NCBI GenBank assembly: GCA_018435605.1
Contig: JAHDNF010000001.1
Coordinates: forward strand, 124,001 to 188,000
Direction of reading: 5' to 3'
Length of the DNA stretch: 64,000 nucleotides
From: a bacterium
GTDB taxonomy: Bacteria > Auribacterota > Auribacteria > Auribacterales > Auribacteraceae
The notes below the pieces were generated by a model. That model saw nothing but the letters and a program-made list of their open reading frames with translations, had not been told where the DNA came from and made no database searches. Made by a program: the position numbers and the translations under genes. This document shows positions 41,301 through 43,329 of the stretch, piece after piece (the stretch's first letter is position 1; every line of letters starts with the position of its first letter).

Positions 41301-43313
41301 GCAAAGGCTGGTGCAGTATTGCAATCATTCTTTGCATTCGAGAATGAACCTGTTACCGAAGTAAAACAAGATCCTCTTGCGCCGTCTCGCCTTTTGCCGT
41401 TATATCGTAGCAATGAAAACGGTTATTTTGATGAATTCAACCATGTGCATCGGGTTATAAGACTGGTTGAGATTCTCGGAAACGAACTTAATGTTAACCA
41501 GCAGGAAATGAAAATTTTGTTACAGTTGGCTCTTGTACATTCTCTAGGTAAAGTTCTTATAAATAAAGATGTTTTTACGCAAGCGCGCGAGTTTGTTATG
41601 GAGAGAATAAAAAATCCTTTTGCATCTAAAGATGAGATAATCAGGGTACTTACATCGGCACGCCTGTCGGAGTCTTCGGCAATCGCGACAAGCCGTACCA
41701 TTATTGGTCCCGAGAAAGAAGTTCGTATCAAAGAAATTCAGGATAAATACGATTCTTACATACGGGCGTATCTTACTTTGTTCAGTCATGGGAAAGTAGC
41801 CGCTATGATACTTAAAAAACGATTGGGAGTAGATCTGCCGGAAGATTCGCCGTTGTATCAAATTCTTGTACAGCACAATCTGCCTGAACCGAATTTCACT
41901 GACGAACGGACTAAATATCTGGCGTCTGTGCTTATTGCGGCTAACATTATTGACGCTACTCAGTCTCAGGAGAAAGATGATTACTACGAACGACTATTCC
42001 ATTCTCTTGATGATACAAAATATGGGTTATTGCCCAACATTGAGAGGTCTATAGAATCAGGTAGACTGGATAAAAATATTTATTCCGCGTTGAACAATCT
42101 ATTGTTCGTACAGGAAAACGAAGAATTTTTGAAGCTGATTATTGCGGCCAGAACAGGTCAATTCGATACTTCGGCTGTTACTGCGGACGACTTGCAGAAC
42201 CTGCGCAGTGAAATTTCGATGTATTTTCGAAAGATTGAAAAAGCAACGCCTGCTGTACCCGATAAAGCAGATACGCAAACGCCTCAGGCTCCCGTTGTTG
42301 TGGCGCCTGTTGTCGAACAAACACAGCCGGTAGAACAACAACCTATACCGCCGGCAGTTGTGCACACACAGCCTGTTGTCTATACTCAGGATGAAGTAAA
42401 CAGGATATTCAGGGAATTCAATCCGTTAAATCCGAAGCCTATGCGTGATTTCTTGGAGTCATATAGCACGACTTCTCAGTTATTGCCGACCTTGATTTCC
42501 ATATATAGCAACGAACAGTTCAGACCGATTCTTAATGTGGGTCGCTCACCTAAGGCAGTACATTCTGCATTGATGCAGATCGCGGAAAAGGTAGGATTTT
42601 CTCGTTTTCAGGTTGCCCAATTGCAATCCATATTTGAGAAGACTGAATATGTCAAACCTTTTAGCGAAGATCGGGATGTAATCGTTTTAGATTTCGACAG
42701 TCTGGGTTTTTCGACTGTGCCCAGTACGGCCTCTATGGTTGTCAACGAAGAGTTGCGAAAGGTGCTAATTCAGTATATCAATGAGTTGCGCAATAGATAT
42801 CAGGCCAACGGCCGTAATGTCCAGTTGGTATTGATATCTGAAAATTCAAGATTGGATCAGCGTAAAATTAGAGATATTATCGGAAATGCTTTATGGACTC
42901 AGTTCCAAGTAGTTTATCCGCAACAGATGATGTCTATGTTGTTTTCTGATGATCCTTCCATCCGCTATTCAGAGATGCTGATATCTCTGGCTACGGAATT
43001 CGATGTCAACACTGTTAATATGAAGGTATTTTCACATCGAGCACAGTTAATGGACAGCGCCATCGAACGCGGTGCTATACTTGCCGACCGTGACGGAACT
43101 GCGTTGGATGCTGTGAAAATTTTTGCGAATGTTCATCCTAGAAAAGTAGCTAATATCGGTATTCGCAATTCGTCTATGAATGTAAGAGATATCATGAATG
43201 GCGGCGGGTTGAAGTTCCAAATGCTTGGCGGTGTCGAATTGTCTCTGAAGAAACCTGTTCCGCAGAAAATGCGTACAATCGGCAATCAACATTTTATCGA
43301 TAGCGCGGCATAA
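11331..43313 (+). CDS. Giant multidomain envelope protein, 10,660 residues
   Basis: One uninterrupted frame of nearly 32 kb, with a ribosome binding site at its start and an intrinsic terminator just after its stop, so it is a real single gene. Residues 14-39 are a basic-hydrophobic export signal ending VQA. About 67-505 resemble TraB/TIKI-type domains. Residues 505-3100 are mostly helical, with no family I can name. A lipoprotein-type signal lies inside the protein (LLAGC, Cys3125). About 3273-3737 look like an (alpha/alpha)6 glycosidase, 4024-4290 and 6020-6330 like alpha/beta barrels, and 4820-4910 and nearby like beta-sandwiches. Coiled coils lie at about 5620-6010 and 6700-7050. From about 7094 to 9525 there are some 15 possible membrane helices in clusters, with soluble domains between. 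A Pro/Thr/Gly linker (9594-9660), a degenerate HD-type domain (10040-10190), a second Pro/Val linker (10304-10354) and an unnamed alpha/beta C-terminus follow. I count only eight cysteines. Proteins of this size and mosaic type are known in Omnitrophota; their function is not established. A surface or trans-envelope role with glycan contact is inferred. No PKS/NRPS or Ig-repeat modules are seen. Confidence 0.95.
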   Translation: MSGHTIYEFLMGRFRRKRLCRLISVIVIESMLFATVVQADNGASLTSESVDLPRTYGSINDRYQGDNGDTLVIHIQDTHTSFSAQKYLAKILEYFHNAYGTDTVALEGSVGKLDASEFSIFPDKAIKEKVANYFLSEGKIDGAEYLCIVENNGQGANIYSLYGVEVEQLYQSNLSAFLRSLPYQQELLYFCDIMNDNIDKIRPLIYGDELAKFDDMVREFKNNQVNFIMYCQNLKQFADANLVDFDSMDDLEKLFKVIDLEAKINFPRVDVERYVAVRRISSQLPENISTELLAKEFSFRTKKISSEDYHFYLKNLFEEQSFPIDEFPHLKNYIEYLASFAQINQTRALEQSSILEKAVYSSLIRDENQRTLYEISHYLHLIGKFSNLQMTRNYVNEYHEYREKMDFKTIFSFIDSIARTNGVNVSLDVNLSAVETNLLNFEDFYRLAHMREQSLVRNTLDLMQEKERKVVVLIAGGFHTKGITEQLKDAGISYVVVTPNMEIDKKPIPYISLLQNLRTPLEQMLATHSSTLKVASWLSQSLPSAFEGKKEMLTTKMKTLLTTTKLYDLYMNVLVQYSPEERMLIQNRLQQQLRDQINEIIRKTGYDNVLEVAEVEISVDDIIAQIQFKGSGTPIYVHYTDRVDTQPLNPEIEQAMLEMVSLDDGVTTEFMSSLGYLQVTGSYRTLRTKLLELIFDNAMPLQDIIAKLKEENRGLAVSETEVAILLDSFINMGLVEQKQDNYFVSRTEPMRFNAYLTMALFQKPDAVGELAGSGLGILKLEDVPEKYKEIFNRLNIGTLMVEPMLPMDVLNKLVDNLIAFEAEAKLQSGATLDISDTSQIYVIQPARADKLGKDKLIVYVRTKMDKPVEVTSLRDRVDESVRQQFELPSIATPSEYIGENSVEKRFIDMLEKLSRQMNADFTTNAYSQGEKAAVLDYLYRFMGVTPEQGSNLELAMNLYIGLKENAPAYYSKRVSEKLVGTSFDAQFNNALLLLTHLNPELNVTPDLQASLSRAVVALNLAHQKGVIGDTVWFDLVRQVMDKAPEAHTKTVLYTASVNLIDQMIKLFEDSKMSPKDQSAAQSLTGSYPEINVIQQMINAQIISMEAPDSAGQQPVLANATRRKNILDKAVAENQTLTFKSRDAIRTVELKMMQKNADGTYLGIIEKTGEVYQIDLLSYSRNNAEFNYRDMETQGAFNDAAGYFVSKLDINEIPMDSSAAQLKAYAGLQTQWQQLADGRGVESVEERLDSFADIAEHSKLSMIEILHKGKDQITEQTGKNNTRIDNLNNILQEIETRSRRFQQLYINYTNLDEQRPQLSRELDTIALEMKKLESRLQWEKNSQLNLLSTMVGKLVMAQLLRRLAQTNRSALETFHDPIEAVNKEGSAWFGLRQGESLSNLLANKGLIKDRIDPLRILTSKDLDEIRAIAEKFASPKDVDTVFQAALRDRKSQMHTSFINLLADHLPVVFTMSRNIFQLQNITGIAGKNERDERINNLNANINQITDLTKNRSALTDLNSRVDAVALQIEDLKNKQQNLREMVTTGYFAESKRLLDEMETLRKQLQQDDVNKPKVIAQLDTLLKSVEYGKILLNGIDAVISKLEAGETTISVNRREVPIVRENLLPIVYGLASAEAGIRYIELDYKPKNTDQAKKEFEIAKAVSDMAYDNFFKNHPIAVDMTRTPFAEFQTGDAADYLLYGTDTKGDFVAFKNKTDNFALQTLLQQAFELLSLVDPATGAWIQSDARVVVSKKPLLPEKGKGLENLARLSSSTNTVFIEKAVFGKIVDLMQTNHRLAVKLMAAALTSSAQLAVVHHDSIVNINTAATDEIAQLMMDRLAQANPDLIKIEEARLRAQELINRATTAIVEYRAKESITSMEQLDGIVSKPILNLIQPYVRFEQLAVSDAYEQGLEKANALLGSSFQDLRRMLAIERSVHLLGLVEDSAPAHLVINDVETWVSPFRNTTLSVADQYRIFFSRILGTDAIFDQITATVSEFNISSTPEVFFVNASRLNELIGYLTDAKNYKSESLMIDKVRHIAVTFPNGYKATLTQDEFADFQNGLKELKGSLRAYYSPDEGIGFELRFPGKAARKLPVFITIESPSKLTNDLLDQARQRQGQLNIIHPMQNTLISVVDGIYSVNPSDGKSVSATATVLQQREDAMQVRETFGLIAERIPDDWDRLTHSEKKGLAGLLLTHNQLSLDWVNYVSGIYSENISVVVSDRVRSIYKDMFLEARKSNFITAKHELADLVAHEEWKSLDPSVRRAVVDSIIAKNNLSVQSVVRLHGNVTLDEVSALLRIFKRIDTEASAVNPGRLTASAISLMWENEKQALNKTNDAIYINSVFSKYLNIIEQARKQLIDEAKGAEAWQESARMELRQMSFLEGSLKMGQMVNAYQVVEDFNAKYAGMMKIQADREYIGEHLEQVLALVGKLTAELTLDESVNESDRMRIGFVSDYRQAKSLWFDGKQKESIDLMKQLKDRVQSSMLFGTREAQYDIDYDIALLEEVFSDPAKAQNYPAESFFNGFEMLFRETLNRSAEELYLPLLMSVPDYVGQNVRPLEGVTDVVIHLKDVVTQAEVSEEMNLRQFRELGIASQNLNIFIDIERFAPADNSQQLVDELKNTVSNRFRFVEATIKQLNEMNLPADLRLGLFASRTLRTMSDGTPVSDGYMINTVEFSSSDFGKELPVAMHPLKYQELLDREIRAFEAMRGMVDEASRLIRENADYEGAKVLLVQSQFIVVNMEHFTQQFRNIILQSLVKDIEEVDNLIASESDPSVQPSVFLYGQKRPQFIERNDVTNDATITQLFKLAFEELDRINPELKRELNANMSVVLGTRPREQIPLDTIYISPTKIAILKQLATNSNTLPIAGIMLAKELAATGAQGSVHQFSSKILSDYLSANKDLMERYVDHRQLPVGDVSADFTGEVITPLDKKFDKKGQFYVDPNGPRTVTKFKNGRPTSVWDSITGKEYSIPVVMENTQLDGYRISVNESREPAVIETLSPLEQWLGLLEYDQEVYFLSKNNQVLALVKAGSKTETIVPLRTTDQMLSVMGVSDMDAVMEQLKSVVDFRRTQINRETLHDRLFPEGDMPEIDIQNPRQYQWTRSLAKSAVLMVPVAMLLLAGCATHQTRIDQPQLLNPYDNTQLFTSESGQSLQPNLIVPHDLKPFIGTSGSLDVDQGAIEKVQTDTTGILQRSIEVAKTELQELLDKGTLDQSRVQRLKARIQSIENTLDNFASTYLGAPKLNKQILPSPVPDAGVDIIATPDTVSENQIRFVPEDVQKHFQDIVSDRAFTDMYQRSTQFSRSLNINEGNYQGMVKSYAGQPDNPDHGRLVKYDRMMPYDVAVSVFADLANNNNLQAKNKVTALLQLMHKERAPNFQGVLHFGYNTKTDSYISPLAPLGNTAWALKAIYGYVDATGDMTVIQGANAALLDDAMRFVINQQVQDQSDPRYGLFRAGLHSVSKDGYGVPGSHHIQYEHVVFEHQADVHDLLNFAYRVTAKKEYKASRELLNKAVMDRMYKDLGDQGAYFLPNIDATGKPGEGIAIDDLTWAGSMVLTMDQLPIEKRLEIVGKLMTYLDNNFIVSHQLGARDARAVRLTDQLMKQSIPNNTIIGVKFFDLEFGDEFIERLNWRDTKVMSIQTEAQLGYIHLLYQVAALTPSDAERSHVLNKARFLLENIEKIHKQQSQLGGIPYSTRRIDGIQTTLESTVSTETFRAIYGIMKNPQHLWSFIGVLEKTEKPTAVNTLVADHSQTFKPQMPLSATPSPGTLTVNPRQVYTFDASTGHIIRPEERYGAQPQDYPDEPTLTLQIQKDIKKLLTYIEKEMMKGKAFSPEAVESWPGKISDSPSWTADATKIPNIQVLQKNKEYSATIQNGVLVIGVDTQIPLQRLGVKPDQAGAEYLVEVRENDVRIMHTLSRQEVERYGGYSYATQRIFYDTKAQVVTVPLSNFPELRNVRTGTVLRAQVDNQLKSLQIFDPAKELRMSSDNLVAGGINAPNGTKFNVTVNDAGRLVVSERVEVASTFNNPWTPHLPPQMLPQFFAGLKASGHTSIIVNPNPMVLGRTIHDMEPRAYYTALVNYARQYGIEVHASIGTPRWVMPGGPSEGMMYLATLGRAGVDFDGFVIDIDIGQLPEYKAASPEQKRIMMKRYMDTIRILETNLDYYAGGDRQIMVNLRKDVQSSPDYTPIDRTDDVLVINHTDANQIVKMVRDMNPNRPFSIQLQTALDTDGSRTFATKEGQIPAVIKAVTEQIRKDPSIGRYFQGFVINHDQGEDIYNIMRFGTGRNLSDRLRDYVYSMGDDLMQYTSGAYEMIISGGEVSVVHIGEEQPSSSKVAFNTISSRLEALARGITGAANVDNMVRSVIETIKRDKFTVLPETLPLGAEFGLAIAGGNMMWGQQYASLAHLGKVTIEGLDESGNVVATWDDIVNTTAPIQVGKESIIKELRIMCQVQAGEFKATSFPGYVVFLTHHPENGGYVTEQASDEIELHSGESTVVSFKVPVSGEGMRDYGFMLMHGRKLSKQEAVTDRIGFGHRYGLVSDWINRHAGEFDDFYFDFVKGNPELRNNSLGMWSGQIQNQIMVDTFTLDQLDVSKTSTQQLLKSLIQSGVNELALDGKQLLRIYNSAKDLEVAKKILIDFISELHKRNVDVTIMVGDEQWLTDKTAMENDIFVLLRMKLPVNGFVVNLGDKTSQIDLNALSSFTRDSGYGIARAVDMSQLTKITSTNQLNTRILRVDKTKGNILQIPVSDISALTAILDGLAMPSSNELVARAKSITEEDLENFVSRGYYSLSNIEKALMQFSKIKRMPAVQVGQAAAQVDLLSPRHIFVEQGETPYIALRLTDIGDRDLSTLTAIVELTNVETGEHITQALPLVYRKGFNEQVIIPIEKLRNGQWRYDVSVVSESYERDRAFVPAMPLTQLGSTVLVGSREVTVFPSKQIVVNGVTTTQRILTFAGHQLTLIDQEGAQSKVEYDGKSYVLVNEVEGINLELGMTKILINVSKSRFGEWAVGTGGEEVTITRYKNLEEVLSVGVAHRSKVFGYIQHGLPDIAVKDVDINVTDAFIPDQQSEIIYFEYSKPFAVDGAKVTFNYPAAGMIQATVEMPDGKILRKAFPALSSQRTLQVGDFILMIGADSQGRPIVVKSQFATGKITFTVENKPTATSPLNYLPEVAFYHPMVGEISITSGEEYIIGVGETRVITMDIPIPTDFLAQQKLQLMKVLNEVNSIDTSYRMFTRDRQLEEAKGLRSSTAINQDLQTRYRQIKQQVPQFITDAQRLISQVQALNMNVELRLKGVVDLNERSANLTKLRHRIDKASISELPYVMTDLSHELALLKIDLASFSSQKIAYKVSIHDVSNLLGEQVVVDASEIPGITATGNVPVVREVLIDRVNDKRELQVVRRIGKAQYAEVVTGVVTPAVIQETHNSYINQLRDLHISQIQYEDLMRDIFRAQEYNIPSSKMAAGSAQESIQLATSDKQRALTVDLTTVYYEALNLVKVADMRHGRGYVLDYAETVVKGEKLIYDMSTEAVALLLGELQNDDSLAVKTDAARFFKDLAQLFGLIERDGVTADQAIIIVKGFLRGADQAEIDRAVDIVKEIMKDGSKTNRVKAAMIVMEIATAKEMRTYIKHVAFDRMWRQLEKDESDARVKFAGQPAKLNEELSRIRSLRAYIKLVIEHDKAKVLVDEAKKEYKQGGDPIMQVTQARGHFQNALGYFQIIAGIETEFKPVTDLNALMQRIDQSGIPQLQKDNLKETIQQVIERLKKFDSFMQERDKAITGAQESLRLRRNDVKRAEDLFEHLQTIQSTHRLFVEQLQAEADNTFTMWQRTIKNTPTAEAIKSIDQVISLEIGNFSEYIEKFQQAKVDHSHVRAQHAYYTAEVERLRIEYNKTDSDVRKAMLRDQIQSYQSEIYRLSADLNYSDWLIPYLEKQIDRTYSHVVELQGAVMALGGKPDLNILQRQIAQVSNKLKTAREVESVLDSTVARLSEQQTALEKRLAELQKQYDYQGRLQAVGEKITISTILKDYVYINNPAGYFEFLHKNGISEVYVDLQEVMNDQGTLDFDKLQYLGRVIQSAQQNGMSVKLLLRAGDKWAEGGFRWFGLAKRPGAKFASDTADKLRLFQSMLFDHGVYIDGFALDMRPVTRNNVFDMSNYRGERNSIAQEFKGASQDLQREFEKRIKEEMDMGHTLRAFNMTQSLRAMKIKQLVANQTDSATATRIEKQMQDLLQQIYDAHKASKLQQANQLGTQLDGFLKDVAIVYTFDVFEDADVALAINSYLAQEYGTEQISTKRAEMFSGRSIVRSGADVGTVHSNVGNLSGVNHGISINWTGKVAKGNETGLPPTLEELLRYQQTQNRGLNSIFLESDSVVGLQQSLNKLGAVPLSALNLLQTQQDIMSAYNEQVSGYVVSMMRQVDHLNKIITAEEQFRQESRNFIKAAVSHGIVLEMPEGFLAEENQLAQIKERLEGLQKRINLGIYKEDADKLSAEIDELYISLSKNIRRLRVSMGGILNPSGFQLSGLNLTNQILPGTDMLSGSSALVFDFGQFLSQNSPVGFMISYKTADGKQEQRDLLREFPSLRDRLLRMKARAEEFAQYSSQLGTMEYQLLENMNMVDTLRRGVDIASKTDAQVKPFTVVIDGQKITIQGNVLSALQQIRDLLPKLKVRADQAERDRIALESTVNTLNDHMRRTGKPDAKNNFITKPVDMEISSTSLELAMQNRSVAEAQYNRAIRGTQAAQDQLESAIIGANTAKTGLQEAVSGLQEAQNNYERWQRQTEEAFRDVVKSLTGKTNIEASLYATNLGELSTTIKLVRSEEDLRKAYFNFDTIFHRLIRAFSHETNEELFKKSFSLYDPSAIYPGWGMDAVLGAGTPYIGLDESEAASRGAEVLSAFQKAPVSLSLYGGFINMSWTYANPTMVTLSLNLRGANDSVVGNAQFNNLVRQSQYILTQMVSADRHDELKAATERFGVLVEQYNEHLVMLKWQEKNVETANENLKRANNSLEAAKQFVQASERHMDLANRNLHEKKGNLNAANQSVKEIQEGAADIITPEEARGAMEPQDAPVITEPTGDTTIDASFPDMGDEYHRAKTANTILARLIYGLLGLLTIGLGADKIRDSIRQVLLGQVKKRAEQRKEKPKAGFLMRLVEELDIDEVTVLQMQPFSGKRKIDLAHRKHQFKRLRAIMKQYEEAGLDRFPVAARDLKDKASILEEEALTLKGPQTVNKEMIDNFSFGKKLSYFGKLYTRIFREKYYNFLTNRPLRLAVLVTTTLLGIYVFPYWGFPNAIIRGLLLLPTLWGGTPLLINPLLLADPSVTFPALFWVPFLAVLPGLVYWTPLLVMATWTIAKLLVFNGVWGLGRYLLGKVTFLLKFVNYPFSLAGKGIVNRFMMRNQDGKLTLRSKDKTGEPVFKLFESKSDQIVEQHRQTTYDVSTEFGNRAIASARAWAEENGIDFDSMSVEEVQKIIDSFVIEQGVKESKYVLLQDEGNELVVNVQKGIEDIETSPGVYGMLPAIYVPFYVPEKKDFDKFFWGIIIQNITQSIQYSASMAMRSLRGLEKGANVSHPVFQHVISKSEKNMASFVVHVQGRWLTGHIHVIRPELQGGRIALDVTFEPLEIDKKARPDGRQYTTVQEYVDDLIKRAEEVSEVDKEAFLDGVDADSIDVRVSGVDDQIADQVKDTLKKVFPITSGYYRAYPAETNPYYGPGENESLHGIMPQGKEIDDKDLAGLGNYKPTQGVFYARAYYFGTLSYVPGGVKVQVVDGKMVMEPTGRVAKYDFKHHDSGTKARNLNSLLQVLQGTTYMKREVVRNPNGKPEVKVHFQDVSKEYFPEVEEARELNKERVADRGKIFKRAYYDLVNKHFARIFDRTTGSFIPVNLGTKLGFQPFEGLKGSFARWKAMTLGMLISIAPVSLFGLIQDPINAALQGYYDPILVEKQAQHRMWQNQREFHRQQRHMELFLDSKLSKDAIKDMDTSKIIDYLFANHDIDLLAGENVRIQEHEFTFPNQAELSRQADKLGYADNLYLLSGIVGLTIPLNYFRNNAGLLNDSFLSLRDFFIALEKDQLRAKREAAGGEITSWDKGFAEHAAALLNAQERLRRLSAVFPKDSQQQRAILYLAASIGNTSSRLANITIVNNGVSVTKAFDENTVYKIGVYNRTSGEYSAAYNRIAGLTYHGSHEDDVQRSGDIGAPLGGRKGQEGYIALATEKGGLSGSRSWCLISEKGPERIYHLQSSAKAARGWEVNPNFAEAMVYMVDQANKNGTPIDRVIVHDGHGKRPEGDPATWKVIVVAESTKVAGSINNLIKAVNSHFKDDGIQVAANQITVISQNDYKVLEQFRVLNIEGNDLDRFDDRMKAIHNKVNNMIRSALRPVSLLFTNPLSWPAKLEGIITRLQKHTPLTVDQERDSSEIIEAKELYNRQIAGIKALMQVRSGRDSMINKLFFEDKTEGLYYITSVPFRFLLRNGLLGFLGGVGLMLTGATLPFTAGLLIALMASPMLVFNIGHWSKLLYHGIRLSSMNLRELPLIDKLAILDGKDYSELTRSLGFDRGEEGDMIPMKSVITNIKAGNSMFSDSQTRMLETSDLIRNAQSQGITIEPTTVEEIYVTQGQPRADEDVDRGFQAFNFDHTDLEPSIETINVEFAKQGTLILNNLIRMAEENPEALMSAVNRYIEHRKMIEAPKGTSDNFHYVTLKDIKDLTHISSDLRERGFLRVTSNDVAIIGRLFGLSAKDTMNTLSGFWSEARWPVTLGIPMFPGTTKGRVRIGERGATLGDARDIPLISALMTLAEPPWLAAMSGFNVLTTNANEPAEALAEDTLFGIRGIYNPENQPDTPAISLHLKDYIEKQNERRISAEESLQRAAAFGKGISMMYGMNVMFEHPFFRYGITEDRKVSWSSMVQNLFNAKAYRRDEISYEGVGRGTGWINYILFGYTLYGHLGRRVGPFPPGLANSYQTIKTLQELDSKLDGRLFKIIRWMQLTRETPVANGLVMVDYRIAASIAKAFSEVPNGNKIVDDLLESAVRDYIASYDESDRLIAIQSLRAGDQLFAHNTIPADLDIPDMAKKSPYSYSRPSVDSYVPTPEMLEIEQRLKEIYTDEEIDRLKESFEHLSYNDTVEVLRRILAATEKPLPEIGFADTVKELWNNRFTRSMPNKIIRGRGLNTFLGKVFKISIPVVAVITWGWWAGLIPIILLITEASGWLKRNIMTKALRYIAGGAAVYLYIALNGLTLGLPSLFVLAGMLVGGDRLATTVLFLADILPVVLTKAISRAYAMVSTVNHAIFLRNSVDNSGQFKKKLIVDMMPIIGSRVANVDDFDRLFNKRLVMMNLREIFLKNLSKYYSEDQIETIKDNIDKFDMVQQFQILNSVMSNARLPRVSALQGLLYAFRAKPGEKIPYMDSLISVFKNNMSKKSYKSIMTGAVLITIIATHLSLIGLPATVLGGLALFLEAGAAINFGTQDFRHAMASLMGVLMPVVYVGLFGISSSFFPVVVLALLAMLGYVTGATLGIVISNLPELIANFSSVVFRLLRAPFKLLQMNTKHSYEHRRQLLFTSLPQLLQESNTSQEFIRKFETLFIETVDQTDPFDIIDRDDDFDQGIGGTTPFSPKGPDGSTPGGTTPPFTTPPPATPAGGIPSSGTVAPPDTTGSQTQTQPVQSGQQQLTLGYVPVGIASALQQSPKTAMSLYLEKYAQTVEDQVSQYLETRAFIPFTKDIDTEVGTDSIVDHLEAIGLVTAKRNDQGQFVGFVGPVGVAFEYTQTQKMIVIHLNNDGIRVPLSAFIFDPATNRYMGVLPYADVFSRQFTCTVDLAFDTIRETNLPHLLLPTYWNTHELIGDLRDISEDTSQPDKAQKARQDLGDMRRYFIDYAMNTDRPFMMGDYIYQYGNKFTELFEKLKNAQLVKTPDDVPFDVLQEQFGKQFHSIRVLEKLDDNHYMVENGDAYRFVMRVLSNEELSFIENDLQGNWKDHPVFGSIFQMIDNTGLALLRDGVTVAKAGAVLQSFFAFENEPVTEVKQDPLAPSRLLPLYRSNENGYFDEFNHVHRVIRLVEILGNELNVNQQEMKILLQLALVHSLGKVLINKDVFTQAREFVMERIKNPFASKDEIIRVLTSARLSESSAIATSRTIIGPEKEVRIKEIQDKYDSYIRAYLTLFSHGKVAAMILKKRLGVDLPEDSPLYQILVQHNLPEPNFTDERTKYLASVLIAANIIDATQSQEKDDYYERLFHSLDDTKYGLLPNIERSIESGRLDKNIYSALNNLLFVQENEEFLKLIIAARTGQFDTSAVTADDLQNLRSEISMYFRKIEKATPAVPDKADTQTPQAPVVVAPVVEQTQPVEQQPIPPAVVHTQPVVYTQDEVNRIFREFNPLNPKPMRDFLESYSTTSQLLPTLISIYSNEQFRPILNVGRSPKAVHSALMQIAEKVGFSRFQVAQLQSIFEKTEYVKPFSEDRDVIVLDFDSLGFSTVPSTASMVVNEELRKVLIQYINELRNRYQANGRNVQLVLISENSRLDQRKIRDIIGNALWTQFQVVYPQQMMSMLFSDDPSIRYSEMLISLATEFDVNTVNMKVFSHRAQLMDSAIERGAILADRDGTALDAVKIFANVHPRKVANIGIRNSSMNVRDIMNGGGLKFQMLGGVELSLKKPVPQKMRTIGNQHFIDSAA
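11529..12845 (+). other. Giant protein: N-terminal TraB/TIKI-like domain
   Basis: Residues about 67-505. The domain opens with VIHIQDTHTSFSAQKYLAKI and VALEGSVG and closes with LIAGGFHTKGI, leading into a beta strand. The early strand-Asp-x-His element, the Glu-Gly strand and the late Gly-Gly-x-His recall the TraB/PrgY/TIKI/ChaN-like superfamily. I recognise the QD.H..-AQ opening from Omnitrophota hypothetical exported proteins. Enzymatic activity is not shown by the sequence alone. Confidence 0.5.
20643..20705 (+). other. Giant protein: internal lipoprotein-type signal (Cys3125)
   Basis: Residues 3105-3125: a basic start (RSLAK), a hydrophobic core and a textbook lipobox LLAGC followed by ATHQ. 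It is in frame in the middle of the giant protein. It may be a relic of a gene fusion, a membrane-anchoring or processing site, or mark an internal start. A possible internal start is the ATG near 20595, with a weak GAAGGCG just before it. Confidence 0.6.
21150..22540 (+). other. Giant protein: six-hairpin glycosidase-like segment
   Basis: Residues about 3273-3737. Repeated helical hairpins and motifs resemble (alpha/alpha)6 glycosidases: MPYDVAVSVFADLAN, SPLAPLGNTAWALKAIYGY and, near the end, IQTEAQLGYIHLL followed by GGIPYST. The last two match the Glu-containing 'E-x-x-A-Q' helix and the 'GG-x-PYST' loop seen in such enzymes. Family assignment and catalytic competence need a profile search. 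Confidence 0.45.
23400..24200 (+). other. Giant protein: alpha/beta-barrel-like segment
   Basis: Residues about 4024-4290. Alternating strands and helices (SIIVNPNP, IEVHASIGTPRWVMPGG, FDGFVIDIDIG, QIMVNL, VLVINHTD, PFSIQLQTALD, FQGFVINHDQG) fit a TIM-barrel plan like that of many glycoside hydrolases. Acidic residues at strand ends (DIDIG, NHDQG) could be catalytic. A second, related-looking segment is at 29390-30330 (VYVDLQEV, VKLLLRAGDKWAEGG, IDGFALDMRPV). Confidence 0.4.
32610..39900 (+). other. Giant protein: clustered membrane segments
   Basis: Residues about 7094-9525. Hydrophobic stretches fall at about 32613-32680, 33110-33440, 35020-35100, 36700-36850, 38820-39130 and 39570-39890, giving roughly 15 possible membrane helices. 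The first is followed by a strongly basic run (KKRAEQRKEKPK), which by the positive-inside rule places the preceding 7,090 residues outside the cytoplasm, in agreement with the N-terminal signal. Soluble domains of 400-800 residues separate the clusters. Confidence 0.65.
40108..40320 (+). other. Giant protein: Pro/Thr/Gly-rich linker
   Basis: Residues about 9594-9660, low complexity, rich in Pro, Thr, Gly and Gln (e.g. GGTTPPFTTPPPATPAGG). It separates the last membrane cluster from the C-terminal soluble part and is probably a flexible tether. A second linker rich in Pro, Val and Gln lies at about 42240-42390. Confidence 0.8.
41430..41880 (+). other. Giant protein: degenerate HD-type domain
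   Basis: His10040 (HVHRVIRLVEILG), then His10070-Ser10071 (LALVHSLGKVLIN) thirty residues later, follow the HD/HD-GYP layout 'H...LLHDIGK'. The metal-binding Asp is replaced by Ser. A later His (SHGKVAAMILKKRLG) also fits. Loss of the Asp suggests a non-catalytic, perhaps sensory or scaffold, role. Confidence 0.45.
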
Positions 43314-43329
43314 TCGAATATCTATGAAG

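Noticed and set aside
11331-43313. Modular synthase (PKS/NRPS) or repeat adhesin as the nature of the giant gene
   Set aside because: No ketosynthase, adenylation, carrier or Ig/cadherin-like repeating units could be seen anywhere in the frame.
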